Counted from the first letter of the stretch, positions 11,101 to 20,445 are shown. The stretch: DNA of 64,000 nt from Candidatus Poribacteria bacterium (GCA_022821725.1 JAJEDB010000118.1:1-64000); one strand, 5' to 3'. Notes: a model not told the origin generated them from the sequence alone. Made by a program: numbers and translations.

Positions 11101-11768
11101 CCTCTCACCCAGCAATGGACGAGATCGATCTGTTGGATAGCATTGAAAAGTTGAAAGCAGAAATTTCTGGAATGGGCGCCGTCAATCTCAAAGCGATTGA
11201 GGCTTACGAGGAATACAAGAAACGCCACGATTTTCTTATTTCGCAGCGCGCAGATCTTCAACAATCGGTTCAAGACACCTATCAAGTGATACAGAAAATT
11301 AACCAGACATCGAGAGAGGTGTTCCTTGCGACGTTTGAAGCCGTGCAGACGAACTTCCAAGAGGTCTTCACGCAACTCTTTGGCGGGGGTGAAACCGAAT
11401 TGCTATTGACGGATCCGTCCGATGTGCTCGATTCGGGTATTGATATTATTGCGCGTCCGCCGGGCAAACGTCCACAGAGCATCACGCAGCTTTCGGGTGG
11501 AGAACGTTCATTGGTAGCGATTGGGATCCTGTTTGCCGTCTTCAAAATCAAGCCGAGTCCGTTCTGTGTCCTCGATGAAGTTGATGCCGCACTCGACGAA
11601 GCAAATGTCCTCCGTTTCGCCAATCTTATCCGTGCCTACGCTGAGAACACGCAGTTCGTTATTATCACGCACAACCGGCGCACGATGGAAATCGCGGATG
11701 CCATGTACGGCGTGACGATGGAACAGGCGGGTATCTCGAAAATTGTCTCCGCTAAGTTTGCCGAGTAG
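8109..11768 (+). CDS. smc: chromosome segregation protein SMC
   Basis: GPNGCGKSN Walker A, long coiled coils, hinge, LSGGER signature, CVLDEVDAALDE; TTG start. Confidence 0.95.
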   Translation: MHLNSIKIRGFKSFAEEVELILEPGITTIVGPNGCGKSNVSDAIRWVLGEQSARSLRCASMRDLLFNGGANFAPAQKTEVALHFSAPLANGKLASQQSNGNGSASPNPPTQDALKLALTSPEVQVSRHLTRSGESRYLINQNPCRLRDISELFMDTGIGVDAYSVMEQSKIDLILNVRPEERRFLFDEVAGITKYKHRKKTALRKLEQTEQNLARINDVIQELQRETESLKEQAEQARLYNTQQAQLKQFELELAHREYDKLRTDYSQTQTDLDAVLTTVASASETLKAAEERIENATNRRSELDDAIREGQIALREIETQIEQIERQIVLHKERQLNIQRQRERALQTLESLKAQQTGTLAQQRERTQEYQKLEASCKIEESRLAARQQLLTELAGRISRAKDSVQETQDTLREIAAALGERERERLTLEHTLANTEGNLNRLKENKTALTAELSTATDTRDEVQYAETQLKAALVQIETQKNQVEMDLSENQDALRKIEAEIRDLQNTLGVNVSRHKSLQELQSAYEGYYTGVRAIMRAKTHYSDQFQGVCGVVAELVTTDTEYEVAIEVALGSAIQNVITETAEDAQKGIAFLKKHRAGRVTFLPLDILRGRRFNDDELLDQPGVIGIAEELIDYDLKYEVAMRHLLGNTLVIEDLDSAIALTRRFRPSARLVTLDGEVINTSGAITGGQTDQRKSGLLSRSRELETLADEIGKLTQSSNKQNQRRKAYAAAIANLQKTRQTLTVQWQDKRVEKASLTKDLEQANLQVTRFEQQLAALEVENRELGSAVAASREAQQALETEIATLTQKSTRTERWIERMSEQIESENRKHTEVANTCQEMQVFLAGQRQKLESLASEIQTFKDTHARIEKDIAEQQAIIDTDEQRKSDLVEQVAAAQGEFLRLEGDRAEAEADVDELTEEREALLQEVEVLQKEMRSTRRNFEKQNRARHKLEVATTQLEMRIKSVSTRIHDKYQVSIDALPPIMDKEVGVTNPSHPAMDEIDLLDSIEKLKAEISGMGAVNLKAIEAYEEYKKRHDFLISQRADLQQSVQDTYQVIQKINQTSREVFLATFEAVQTNFQEVFTQLFGGGETELLLTDPSDVLDSGIDIIARPPGKRPQSITQLSGGERSLVAIGILFAVFKIKPSPFCVLDEVDAALDEANVLRFANLIRAYAENTQFVIITHNRRTMEIADAMYGVTMEQAGISKIVSAKFAE
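11088..11108 (+). repeat. GGGGTTACAAACCCCTCTCAC palindromic repeat embedded in smc
   Basis: Same as intergenic arrays at 37774 and 59124; encodes GVTNPSH in frame. Confidence 0.85.
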
Positions 11769-11784
11769 CGGCAAGAACCCTAAT

Positions 11785-12753
11785 ATGGACAAACTGAATC
11801 GAGATTCACTTACAGTTCTCCCACTTGGCGAACGCCAGCACAAGATGACCGTCGCAGATGTCTACCCGTTAGACGTGGAGACCTCACGCTACGAAAACCC
11901 GCACCTCTCTGCCGTTGCAGATTGTATCGTGGAGGCACATCATCGCGGGAAACAGGTGATCTGGATGATGGGTGCGCACGTCATGCGGCGCGGGAACTCC
12001 CGTTTCATCATCGACTTGATGGAACGCGGCATCATCACACACCTGGCGACGAACGGGGCGTGTGCTATCCACGATTTTGAACTTGCGCACATCGGTGCCA
12101 CGCTCGAAGATGTGGAGGACTATATCTGGGATGGGAAGTTCGGGAATTGGGAGGAAACCGGACGCTATCTGAACGCAGCGATTGTTCGGGGTTACCGAGA
12201 TAAGATCGGTTTCGGAGAAGCTGTGGGGAGACTCATCCAAGAAGGCGAAATGGGCATCTCCTTTCCACATCGCGATGTGAGTATGTTTGCGGCGGCGTAT
12301 CGGTTAGGTATACCCTTTACCGTTCACAAGGGTATCGGATATGACATCATCGATCAGCATCCTGCCGCTGACTACGCGGCGATGGGATGGACAACGGGTG
12401 AGGATTTTCTCCGTTTCGCACACAGTGTTTCTCAGTTAGAAGACGGGGTTTTTCTGAATTTAGGTTCGGCTGTCATGGGACCCGAAGTCTACCTCAAAAG
12501 CCTTTCCATGGCTCGCAATATTGCCGCTCAGCACGGTGAGGAGATTCGACACTTCACGACTGCGAATTTTGATCTCATCGATTTTCCCGATTTCCAAGAC
12601 GAAGGGCAGCCTACCGATGCCCACTACTACCATCGTCCCAAGAAAACCATTCTCATCCGCACGGTAAAAGACGGGGGTGAGGGGTACCATATCTCCGGGG
12701 ATTTCTCGGTCACTGTCCCTCAGTTGTATCGGTTGATAATTGCATCTGTGTAA
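11785..12753 (+). CDS. conserved hypothetical protein, possibly deoxyhypusine synthase-like
   Basis: 323 aa from ATG 11785; long ORF following smc; weak recall of deoxyhypusine synthase-like fold. Confidence 0.5.
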   Translation: MDKLNRDSLTVLPLGERQHKMTVADVYPLDVETSRYENPHLSAVADCIVEAHHRGKQVIWMMGAHVMRRGNSRFIIDLMERGIITHLATNGACAIHDFELAHIGATLEDVEDYIWDGKFGNWEETGRYLNAAIVRGYRDKIGFGEAVGRLIQEGEMGISFPHRDVSMFAAAYRLGIPFTVHKGIGYDIIDQHPAADYAAMGWTTGEDFLRFAHSVSQLEDGVFLNLGSAVMGPEVYLKSLSMARNIAAQHGEEIRHFTTANFDLIDFPDFQDEGQPTDAHYYHRPKKTILIRTVKDGGEGYHISGDFSVTVPQLYRLIIASV

Positions 12754-12797
12754 AATGGCTGGATCCGCCCAGTTTCCGTTTCGATATAACACTTCTG

Positions 12798-13061
12798 CTA
12801 ATAAACACTGCTTCGATGCCCGACTTCATGGACAATAATCACCCGTGTTTGCCGACTGAAGGTATAGATAACTCGGTAAACACCAGCAGCGCGTAAACGG
12901 AACTTTCCTCTATACGGGCCTCGGAGAGCCTCGTGGCGATGTGTGTCGCAATTTTCGCAGAGCGATCTCAGCTTATCAAGAATTCGCTGCTCAACCGTGG
13001 CATCTAAACGCGCAAAGTCTGCTTCCGCTTTTGGCATAATTTCCAAACGGTACATTACCAC
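12798..13061 (-). CDS. type II toxin, RelE/ParE family
   Basis: 87 aa; YRLEIMPKAEADFARLD...LRGPYRGKFRLRAAGVYRVIYTF...IIVHEVGHR typical of RelE/ParE. Confidence 0.85.
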   Translation of the reverse strand: MVMYRLEIMPKAEADFARLDATVEQRILDKLRSLCENCDTHRHEALRGPYRGKFRLRAAGVYRVIYTFSRQTRVIIVHEVGHRSSVY

Positions 13062-13750
13062 TTCAGCCCCAGTTTTTCCGCCACTTCCTCTATCGGAATC
13101 GATTTGACTTTACCGGACTCATGTTCGGCTACACTACGTTCCAACCTTTCAGCCACCTCCGGACGCAATTCTAATCCCTCATCTGGATCATAGTGGTAAT
13201 CCTCAAGAAACTGCTCTAACTCCAGGTAGCACACAAAAAATTCAAAGAATGCTGATTTCAGTTGTTCTGTCTCCTGAACCGATGGTAACGCCTTCTGTAG
13301 TTTAACAATTCGTTCACGCGCTGCAAAAAGTTCCCAATTCGCGAGCGTCTCCATCAGTCTACGGAACGCCTCATTCGGTAATTCCGTCACCTCAATTTCG
13401 GGGTCGGGATCAGTGATTAAGGGCAGATCACTCATCCGTTTTGCTATACGTCCTGCGGGTGAAGTTTTTCGCACAGCTTCCACGGCTGCGACGCGCGCCT
13501 GCAGAGGTGCGAACGTATCGCACTCCCGCAGTATGGCAAGCAGCTGCGCCTCGGGTGCCTCTAACTCAAACGCCAAACCACAATAACCTTCATAGAATTC
13601 ACGGAGCTCAGTTTCCAATGCATCTCTATCGGAATTCTCAGCGAGCAAGGCGATGAGTCGTTCACGGGATTCAAAAAGGAATTGGTTCAGAATTGGTGCA
13701 AGCCAAGTACTAAATTGGGCATGCGTCATGTCTACTATATTGTGTTGCAT
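13055..13750 (-). CDS. putative large antitoxin partner of the RelE-like toxin
   Basis: 231 aa; overlaps toxin start by 7 nt on the same strand; C-terminus SGKVKSIPIEEVAEKLGLKW looks antitoxin-like. Confidence 0.55.
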   Translation of the reverse strand: MQHNIVDMTHAQFSTWLAPILNQFLFESRERLIALLAENSDRDALETELREFYEGYCGLAFELEAPEAQLLAILRECDTFAPLQARVAAVEAVRKTSPAGRIAKRMSDLPLITDPDPEIEVTELPNEAFRRLMETLANWELFAARERIVKLQKALPSVQETEQLKSAFFEFFVCYLELEQFLEDYHYDPDEGLELRPEVAERLERSVAEHESGKVKSIPIEEVAEKLGLKW

Positions 13751-13919
13751 TGGATTCCCCTTTAACTAACGTAAACTCAGTTTGGATCGTTGGATTTCGC
13801 TATATCTCCGTATTTCGATAGGGCATTAAGAACCCAAATTCTCCGGACAACTTGGGAGTATTCGGTGTTTTACCTCTCAACCCAACCTACGGCATTGTAA
13901 CTCACCACGTAACGCACAA

Positions 13920-16796
13920 CTAACCGACAGAGGCAATCTCCAGGTTGCCGCGCCAGTGTTTCTGTAACATCCGCTTCAACAACTGATGTTCAGAGGCGTT
14001 CAATGCTGGATCGGCTTTGATGAGCAACTCCGCTTCTTTTTTCGCCGCCTCTAAAAGCGTCGCATCGTGAATGATGTTCGCAATCTTGAAATTTGGGATG
14101 CCCGATTGGCGGGTGCCGAAGAACTCACCTGGACCCCGGATGTTCAGATCTGCTTCGGCAATCCGAAAGCCGTTGTTTGTTCGAATCATCGCTTGAATCC
14201 GCTGAAAAGAGTCGTCCCCCCTGGGTGAAGCGACAAGGTAACACGCCGATTGATGTTGACCCCGTCCGACACGTCCACGCAATTGATGCAATTGTGACAA
14301 CCCAAACCGTTCGGCGTTCTCAATGACCATCAACGTCGCATTTGGCACATCAATACCCACCTCAATCACCGTTGTTGAGACGAGAATATCGATATGTCGG
14401 TCCTTGAAGTTCGTCATCACTTCCTGCTTCTCAATGGATTTCATTTGTCCATGCAAAAGTCCGAGACGCAGATCGGGGAATACCTCACTTTGAAGATGCG
14501 CTGCCATCTCTGTGGCGGCTTTGAGTTCCTCCAATTTTTCGGACTCCTCAACGAGTGGATAGACGACGTACGCCTGTCTGCCGCGTTGGATTTCCTTCCG
14601 AACGGTGCTGTATAATTTCTCACGATCCTTCTCTTTTATCCAATAGGTCTTAATTGTCTGTCTACCGGGAGGCATCTCATCGATAACAGAGACGTTCAGA
14701 TCCCCATAGAGCGTCAACGCCAATGTTCTTGGAATCGGGGTCGCCGTCATGACGAGGACATCTGGGGCTGGCGGGGCAACAGTGCCTTGTTTTTGGGTTC
14801 CATTTGCTGCTTGTGCCTTGTTACGGAGCGTCGCGCGTTGCATCACACCGAACCGGTGTTGCTCATCGATGATAACGAGTCCAAGTTTGTGAAAATCGAC
14901 GCCTTCCTGTATCAGTGCCTGCGTCCCAACGATGAGGTCTGCGGTGCCATCAGCGATTGCTGCTAACGCCGCCTCGCGCTCTGGCTTGGGTAGGTCACTT
15001 TTAAGAAGCACAACGTTTATGCTCCCGTCCGCAGTTTGATCGGTATCTTTGCGCAAATTTTCGAGCATCTCCGAGAGATTATAATAGTGTTGCTCGGCGA
15101 GGATTTCAGTCGGAACCATCAGGGCCCCCTGATACCCGTTTTCGATAGCAGAGAGCAACGCCATCGCTGCGACGACCGTCTTTCCCGAACCGACATCGCC
15201 TTGAATGAGTCGATTCATGACGGTTTGCTGCCGCATATCGTTTTGGATCTCAACGAAAACCCGTTTTTGTGCCCGTGTGAGTTGGTAAGGCAGCGACGCG
15301 AGGAAATCCCGTACTATGGACCGAGATGTTCCAAGGGTGCCCTCCATTCCAACCCGAAACGCGATACCGTCCTCCGAAATACGCCGTTCCTTTTTCATCT
15401 CCATCCCGATACTGAGAAGAAAAAACTCCTCAAACGCGAGCCGTTTTTGCGCCGCTTCCCGATGTGCTTCCGATGTCGGAAAATGTATCTCGTTAATGGC
15501 GGATTGCCTGTCAATCAGGTTTTGCCGAGTCCGAAGTGCGAGTGGAAAGATTTCAGGTATCTGTTGTCCATGTTCATCCAACGCCATCCGCATCCACGCC
15601 CGTAGCATTTTTGCCGTGAGTTTCGCAGTGAGCGGGTATTTCGGAACGATGCGATTTGTATGGATTAAGTTTTCTTCTTCAAACAGTTCAAATTCATAGT
15701 CGGTGGCTTGGATCTCATTGTAACGGCGAGAGAATTTACCGCTGACGACAACCTCGGTGTCAACGGGCAGCAATGCCTTCATAATGCCGATCCGTCTCCC
15801 GAAGTTAACGAGGAGTGCTACGCCAGTGCCGTCGTAAATTGAAATCTTACCGATACGTCTCCCTCTCGCCGTCGGGGACGAGGTGTGATTGACGACTTTG
15901 CCTTGTATGGTTTCCGGTTCGTCATCCTCCGTTCTTCCGACCCTGTAAATCTCTACCATCTTGGAACGGTCGATGTAATCGCGCGGGTAGTATGCGAGAA
16001 ACCCACCAACCGTTTGGATATTGAGCTCCTCCCGAAGCATCTCGGCGCGACGGGGACCAATCCCTTTGAGATACTGAAGCGGTTGGGATAGAAAGTCAAG
16101 CGAATCGATGTCCATTGAAACAGGGATGTCTGAGATTGGAACAGATTCTGAGGGGCTGTCAGCATTTGGATGGAAGGATGGAGACGTGGAAGGACGAGGA
16201 TCTACTTTTCTATCCTTCGGCTCCTCCATTTTAGTCTCTTGCTGTTGGCTATTTGGCTGTGACGGTGGGTCTGTGTCTTGGAAAAGGGGCAGATCTCCCG
16301 TTGGCACCGTGGAGACTGAATGTTTCGGTGTCCGCTTTGGCGGCGCGCTTTCTGGGTTACTTTCTACTTCCGCAAACAGAGACAACATATCCGTTTGAGC
16401 GCTTTTTTTCGAACTTATGTGTGGCGACTTCGATTGCTGGCGTGTTTGCGAGGGTTGAGCACCTGTCCCGCCCACATCTGAGGTGTTTTGTTGTCCGTGT
16501 CCGAGTGCCGCCTCAATCCGTCTCGTTGCTTCTTCAAGTATACGCCGCCGTTCGGTGGACGCGGCATCGGCGTAATTTTCAAAGAGGTCTCCTAAATCCT
16601 TCAGGACCGCTTTTTCAGTCGTTGATAGTGTGAAGGTCTCACCATTCTTTACCCACAACTGGACATAACTTCCCAATCCGTTAACGACGACATCGTTGCG
16701 ACACCCCTTTCGGCGTTCTTGTTGAAAGGGACGACGGATGGTGGTAAGGATTTTTGTGAAATTGTTCATACTTTCTGCTGGCGACAGTGCCGTCAA
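13920..16796 (-). CDS. recG: ATP-dependent DNA helicase RecG
   Basis: LKGIGPRRAEML wedge start, GDVGSGKTVVAAMA, DEQHRFGV, TATPIPRT, LRGRVGRG. Confidence 0.95.
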   Translation of the reverse strand: MTALSPAESMNNFTKILTTIRRPFQQERRKGCRNDVVVNGLGSYVQLWVKNGETFTLSTTEKAVLKDLGDLFENYADAASTERRRILEEATRRIEAALGHGQQNTSDVGGTGAQPSQTRQQSKSPHISSKKSAQTDMLSLFAEVESNPESAPPKRTPKHSVSTVPTGDLPLFQDTDPPSQPNSQQQETKMEEPKDRKVDPRPSTSPSFHPNADSPSESVPISDIPVSMDIDSLDFLSQPLQYLKGIGPRRAEMLREELNIQTVGGFLAYYPRDYIDRSKMVEIYRVGRTEDDEPETIQGKVVNHTSSPTARGRRIGKISIYDGTGVALLVNFGRRIGIMKALLPVDTEVVVSGKFSRRYNEIQATDYEFELFEEENLIHTNRIVPKYPLTAKLTAKMLRAWMRMALDEHGQQIPEIFPLALRTRQNLIDRQSAINEIHFPTSEAHREAAQKRLAFEEFFLLSIGMEMKKERRISEDGIAFRVGMEGTLGTSRSIVRDFLASLPYQLTRAQKRVFVEIQNDMRQQTVMNRLIQGDVGSGKTVVAAMALLSAIENGYQGALMVPTEILAEQHYYNLSEMLENLRKDTDQTADGSINVVLLKSDLPKPEREAALAAIADGTADLIVGTQALIQEGVDFHKLGLVIIDEQHRFGVMQRATLRNKAQAANGTQKQGTVAPPAPDVLVMTATPIPRTLALTLYGDLNVSVIDEMPPGRQTIKTYWIKEKDREKLYSTVRKEIQRGRQAYVVYPLVEESEKLEELKAATEMAAHLQSEVFPDLRLGLLHGQMKSIEKQEVMTNFKDRHIDILVSTTVIEVGIDVPNATLMVIENAERFGLSQLHQLRGRVGRGQHQSACYLVASPRGDDSFQRIQAMIRTNNGFRIAEADLNIRGPGEFFGTRQSGIPNFKIANIIHDATLLEAAKKEAELLIKADPALNASEHQLLKRMLQKHWRGNLEIASVG

Positions 16797-16884
16797 AGCA
16801 CCCCGCTCTCTGCCTTTTTCTCCGACGAAACTTTTAACCTCTCCATTATATCCGCAGTATCCGTAGATTTTGTTAATATAACCT

Positions 16885-17035
16885 AAGTTGCCACTTATCT
16901 ATAGACATAGCACTCCGCTGGAGTGCAGGGGTTAAATACGCCATTTTCTATAGACATATCACCCCTCTGGGGTGAGGAAGCCCCGAAAGACCTCTTTGAA
17001 ATCTTCAAAACCCGTTAGTAGCAAGTTGGGTTACT
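16885..17035. repeat. double-hairpin dispersed repeat, copy 1
   Basis: CACTCCGCTGGAGTG (16911-16925) and CACCCCTCTGGGGTG (16960-16974), each after (C)TATAGACATA; ends ACCCGTTAGTAGCAAGTTGGGTTA. Confidence 0.75.
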
Positions 17036-17166
17036 ATATTAGACGCAAATTCAGCAAAAATGTTGAGTTCTCCTGGCAAAACGAGGTTGACACGACATCG
17101 TAAATTGTCTATAATCTTTTTAAACCCAACCGACTTGTAACGCACGCCATTAAAAGGAGCAACACC

Positions 17167-18003
17167 ATGGTATCTCCATACTTGACAGAGGTCCAACAAA
17201 AAGAGTGGCAAACGGAGGGATTTCTGCTCATCAAGAATGTGCTTTCACCGGCTGAGATTGAGACGATTTTGACATCCGTGGATTCAGCGATCGAGACATA
17301 CGTCCAAGAAACGCCAAATCTACAAGGCAATCATCGGTTTGGAAAGGGAGCTTATACGATTATCCGTGCGATTGAACGGACAGATGCCCTGGATCCGCTT
17401 ACCGATCATCCGCGCCTTTTCGGGACTATCCTTTCAATGATGGGACCCTATCTCCAAATCATGGGAACGCAAATCTACGTCCGGCATCCTGATGCGGAGG
17501 CTCTGATGGCGTTTCATACGGATGCGGGGCCTTCGTTGCAACGTATCCATCCGCATCCGGATAGTTTGCCGCTACAATTCAAAGTGCAATTCTTCTTAAC
17601 GGATCTGACGGAACCGAATCAGGGAAACTTTATGTGTGTACCGGGCAGCCACAAGGTCCCTTTCCCCGAGAACAGCTTTAAAAAAGGCACATATCCCGAA
17701 GGCGCGATTCAGGTCCTCGCGGAGGCGGGAGACGCGGTCATCTTCCCATGGGCATTGTGGCACGGTGTGGGTCCGAATCAGACGGAACGCATCCGCAAAA
17801 GTGTGACCTTCCGTTATGGACAGATGTGGTCCCGTCCGTATGACTATGACACGCTTCCTGCGGACACTCTCGCACGGATGACCCCGCGTCGTCGGAGATT
17901 GTTCGGCGACATGGGTGAAGATCATCATCCAACCGATTACTTCAAACCCCACGATCAACTTGAAGTTATCGGGGCAGACGAATGGAACGTCCCACTGTTG
18001 TAA
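17167..18003 (+). CDS. phytanoyl-CoA dioxygenase family protein
   Basis: FHTDAGPSL / GNFMCVPGSHK / HGVGPNQTERIRKSV metal and 2-OG binding contexts; RBS AAAAGGAGC. Confidence 0.85.
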   Translation: MVSPYLTEVQQKEWQTEGFLLIKNVLSPAEIETILTSVDSAIETYVQETPNLQGNHRFGKGAYTIIRAIERTDALDPLTDHPRLFGTILSMMGPYLQIMGTQIYVRHPDAEALMAFHTDAGPSLQRIHPHPDSLPLQFKVQFFLTDLTEPNQGNFMCVPGSHKVPFPENSFKKGTYPEGAIQVLAEAGDAVIFPWALWHGVGPNQTERIRKSVTFRYGQMWSRPYDYDTLPADTLARMTPRRRRLFGDMGEDHHPTDYFKPHDQLEVIGADEWNVPLL

Positions 18004-18318
18004 GATTTCGGATTCTTGTTGGTTCGGTAATTTCCTAACAATGCTCGGTGCGGTTAGGAGGGAAATCCGCAGAAATACCCTATCAAATACCCCATCAAAA
18101 ACACCGCACCTACCGGGCCCGGAGAAACGAGGTTTGATGGGGATTAACAAATAAATTGGGTCATCACGAACGACCCGACGTGCGATGAATCGCACTACTA
18201 CAAACGGGTCTGCTTGTCGTATGAAACCATTTATCAGATGTCCTATAATTACCCGATTAAATTCTTAAACTTCATGCAACCTCGCTACTCTCGTGTAGAC
18301 AGGTGTTTCAACAGACAC

Positions 18319-18437
18319 AGGACTTACGCAATTTTGACTGTAGTCCGTTCTGTGAGATGAGATTTTTCGAAAAACACAGCGTTCTGGTGGCACAAACTAA
18401 AAGTTTATGCTACAAAAGAGCAGTTTGCGTAAGTCCT
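18319..18437. mobile_element. 119-bp MITE-like element, copy 1
   Basis: AGGACTTACGCAA ... TTGCGTAAGTCCT 13-bp terminal inverted repeats; about 4 mismatches to 19521-19639. Confidence 0.8.
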
Positions 18438-18444
18438 AAGATAA

Positions 18445-19392
18445 TTAATCCGTGTGTGCCTGTAATTTTTCAAACAGATCCCGGAAAATCGCATCCCTAT
18501 CGACGCCCGAGGCGACACGCATGAGGTGGCGACTGTTATCAAAACTCCACGTCGCGGTTTCCGTCAAGATAGGACTGTGGACAATTTCCGTCGGCACCCA
18601 CGCCGGGTTGATGAGGTATGCCGTTGCGGATATATCCCAAATCACCTTTGACCAAGCGAAGTGATCGCTTGAGTAGTCCTTAAAGATTTCCACGAGGTAG
18701 TCTCCGACCCTGCCTCTCCCCTGCACGTAGCGTTCCATCTCTGCGACTGTCGTGTGTAGATGTGAGACGACGCCTCGCGCGGGTAGCCAAACGAATGGCA
18801 CGCCGCAGTCCAAAACCACTTGCGCGCTACGCAGGTCTTGCATCAGGTTAAACTCTCGGGTGTGGGGCCAATACAACGGATTCCCCCCAAGCCAGATGAC
18901 GACGATACGTTCGATAATTTCAGGCTTCATAAGGATAGCAGAAGCCACGTTGGTTATTGCCCCGACAGCCACGACGTAAAGCGGATCTTCAGGCGTTGCT
19001 GCCATCGCACGTTCAATCATATCGGTCGCGGCATCGCTCGGCACGGGTGTCTCCGTATCTGGGAGAAACGCTTGGGAACCGCGATAGGCGAAATCGTCGG
19101 CGGGAACATTGAGGAAGTCCAAGAGTCTCAGGATTTCAGCGTAGCTTTTTTCCATGCCGTCTTCGGGGCTGCTGGAGCGGTTGTTGTGGAAAGGCACGGC
19201 GTAGAGTGCTTCAACGTTGAGGTGTTCGGGTGAAAGGAGTGCGTGGACGACTGCGAACTGGTCGTCAATTTCGTTATAGGTGTCAGTGTCAAGGACCATG
19301 CGCACCTTACCTGTCGGCGGTTGGAGCATGTCAAGGCGTTTCGACTCTGACAGTGTTGGAAAGTTCATAAACGGTTTTTTACCTTGTGTCAT
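18445..19392 (-). CDS. inosine/uridine-preferring nucleoside hydrolase family protein
   Basis: MVLDTDTYNEIDDQFAVVHALLS; VGAITNVASAI; IVVIWLGGN. Confidence 0.85.
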   Translation of the reverse strand: MTQGKKPFMNFPTLSESKRLDMLQPPTGKVRMVLDTDTYNEIDDQFAVVHALLSPEHLNVEALYAVPFHNNRSSSPEDGMEKSYAEILRLLDFLNVPADDFAYRGSQAFLPDTETPVPSDAATDMIERAMAATPEDPLYVVAVGAITNVASAILMKPEIIERIVVIWLGGNPLYWPHTREFNLMQDLRSAQVVLDCGVPFVWLPARGVVSHLHTTVAEMERYVQGRGRVGDYLVEIFKDYSSDHFAWSKVIWDISATAYLINPAWVPTEIVHSPILTETATWSFDNSRHLMRVASGVDRDAIFRDLFEKLQAHTD

Positions 19393-19520
19393 GAGGGATT
19401 TTCTTTAGTATATCACGTTTGAAAAAAGATAGGGTTCATTTTTCTGCTATTTCATTTAATGCTTCTTCATTCTCATTATCCCCATAAATCGGTAGATGAA
19501 AAATAAATTTTCATTTTTTC

Positions 19521-19639
19521 AGGACTTACGCAATTTTGACTGTAGTCCGTTCTGTGAGATGAGATCTTTCGGAAAACACAGCGTTCTGGTGACACAAACT
19601 AACAGTTTATGCTACAAAAGAGCAGTTTGCGTAAGTCCT
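19521..19639. mobile_element. 119-bp MITE-like element, copy 2
   Basis: Same termini and length as 18319-18437. Confidence 0.8.
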
Positions 19640-19909
19640 ATACAAGAAAAGACGCGCAAAATGCGAGAGAGGGTCCCCAGTGACGCAATTTTTGCGTGTG
19701 GACCTACAATTTTTGCGTGTCAACGACAGACCGAGGATTCCAGAACCATCTACTTTTTCCAGCAAAATAAACTTTTAAATTGAAAGTCAGAGGTTATGCT
19801 TGAGGGTTGATAAACCTTGTGGATACACAGGGTTTCGGGATGTGTTATGGTGAAAATATCTTTGAGATGTCAGCGGTTTTGACTCAGAAAATGCTATTTT
19901 TCAGCGTAT

Positions 19910-19924
19910 TGGCACGCAACTTGC
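19910..19924 (+). promoter_or_regulatory. sigma-54 (-24/-12) promoter
   Basis: TGGCACGCAACTTGC matches TGGCAC-N5-TTGC; GG and GC dinucleotides separated by 10 nt. Confidence 0.65.
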
Positions 19925-20127
19925 TTAAGATGTCGCAGTGAATAAAAACTTGGAGGTGCAGTATGTTTCGCGAAACTTTCTCAATTGGAAATTAATACCA
20001 GGCAAACGATGGCTGAAGGCATAAAGATGTTCCCACGGAATGAAGTTCCCGATATGCGGTACACTTGATACCTCCCTTAAGTTGTTTAAAATCCAGCTCT
20101 CCTTCGGAGAGCAGAAAGGAAAAGTTT

Positions 20128-20445
20128 ATGAAAGGATTAACCTCCAAATTGATTGTCGCTGTCTGTGTCCTCGTGCTAGGATTTATGGCGTTCGTGCCAT
20201 TTAACCCACAGGTAGAGGCAGATCCTGTGTATTATATTGTAAAGCACACGACCGTAGATTGTTATGAACGGAATGGTTCGTGGATGGCGTTTTGTAGAAG
20301 TTTTACAGTGACGACCTCACTGGCAGTACAGCCGTGGAGCGGACATGAAAATGACCCCGTTCACGCTAGCCATTCCTATAGTTCAGATGTCGTAGAGTAT
20401 GGCTCCGCGACGAGAGTCTATTCAAGTTGTAGTTCCTGCTACTAA
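20128..20445 (+). CDS. small secreted protein (signal peptide, Cys-containing)
   Basis: ATG 20128 with RBS AAAGGAAAA; hydrophobic N-terminus LIVAVCVLVLGFMAFVPF...VEA; C-terminal SSCSSCY. Confidence 0.6.
   Translation: MKGLTSKLIVAVCVLVLGFMAFVPFNPQVEADPVYYIVKHTTVDCYERNGSWMAFCRSFTVTTSLAVQPWSGHENDPVHASHSYSSDVVEYGSATRVYSSCSSCY

Noticed and set aside
18303-18524. Short ORFs at 18303 and 19496 sharing DLRNFDCSPFCEMR...HSVLV
   Set aside because: Both are translations of the 119-bp MITE-like elements; similarity reflects the repeat, not a protein family.
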